Below are positions 6,868 to 6,904 of a DNA stretch of 6,904 nt, piece after piece; position 1 is the first letter of the stretch; the number at the start of each line of letters is the position of its first letter. The stretch covers positions 1 to 6,904 of the forward strand of contig CABSBF010000082.1 of NCBI GenBank assembly GCA_902475855.1, in the 5' to 3' direction. The translations under genes were made by a program, and so were the position numbers. A model generated the notes under the pieces. That model had not been told where the DNA came from, searched no databases, and was given only the letters and a program-made list of their open reading frames with translations. Source of the DNA: an uncultured Eubacteriales bacterium (lineage in GTDB: Bacteria; Bacillota; Clostridia; Oscillospirales; Oscillospiraceae).

Positions 6868-6904
6868 TCAGGCCTTTTCGCGAAAACAGGCGAACAGTGC
6901 CTGC
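6868..6904 (-). CDS. C-terminal end of an upstream gene, probably ecfA1 (partial)
   Basis: On the minus strand one frame enters from the window edge and reads eleven residues (QALFACFREKA) before a TGA at 6868-6870. Twenty-three bases separate this stop from the ecfA2 start, a typical within-operon gap. Only these few codons are visible, so the identity cannot be read from the sequence itself. In Firmicutes the gene directly before ecfA2 is usually ecfA1, the partner ATPase of the energy-coupling factor transporter, and that is the only reason for the suggestion. The gene begins outside this window. Confidence 0.45.
   Translation of the reverse strand, partial: QALFACFREKA

Overview
The window looks like ordinary chromosomal sequence of a Gram-positive, moderately GC-rich anaerobe of the class Clostridia, probably Oscillospiraceae/Ruminococcaceae-like. 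That placement is an inference. It rests on the clostridial-type order ecfA2-ecfT-truA, a ClpE-type unfoldase (a Firmicutes family), strong AGGAGG-like ribosome binding sites before every gene, and a DUF5711-like membrane-anchored propeller. No rRNA, tRNA, CRISPR array, insertion sequence or phage gene was seen.

All genes lie on the minus strand, so transcription runs from high to low coordinates. From upstream to downstream they are: the last codons of a gene that is probably ecfA1 (6868-6904); ecfA2 (5978-6844, TTG start); ecfT (5182-5985, overlapping ecfA2 by 8 nt); truA (4386-5159, GTG start); a membrane-anchored beta-propeller protein (3242-4405, overlapping truA by 20 nt); a 68-nt gap carrying a perfect 8-bp inverted repeat; a ClpE-like two-domain AAA+ unfoldase with an N-terminal zinc finger (906-3173); and a Cof-type HAD phosphatase (114-896). 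Past the HAD gene, a well-placed ribosome binding site leads into a reading frame that closes after ten codons.

The first block (EcfA1/A2/T) is the energizing module of an energy-coupling-factor vitamin/metal importer. It carries no substrate-binding S-component here, as expected for group II ECF systems in which one module is shared by many S-components. TruA is a tRNA modification enzyme that commonly follows this module. The second block (propeller, ClpE, HAD) combines an uncharacterised surface or membrane protein, a stress-type protein unfoldase that probably works with ClpP, and a small-molecule phosphatase. Overlaps and short gaps suggest one long operon, with the 68-nt gap before clpE the only likely place for an internal control element.

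I found no convincing undescribed system. The items most worth a second look are the inverted repeat touching the clpE ribosome binding site, the possibly broken reading frame at the left edge, and the altered second signature of EcfT.
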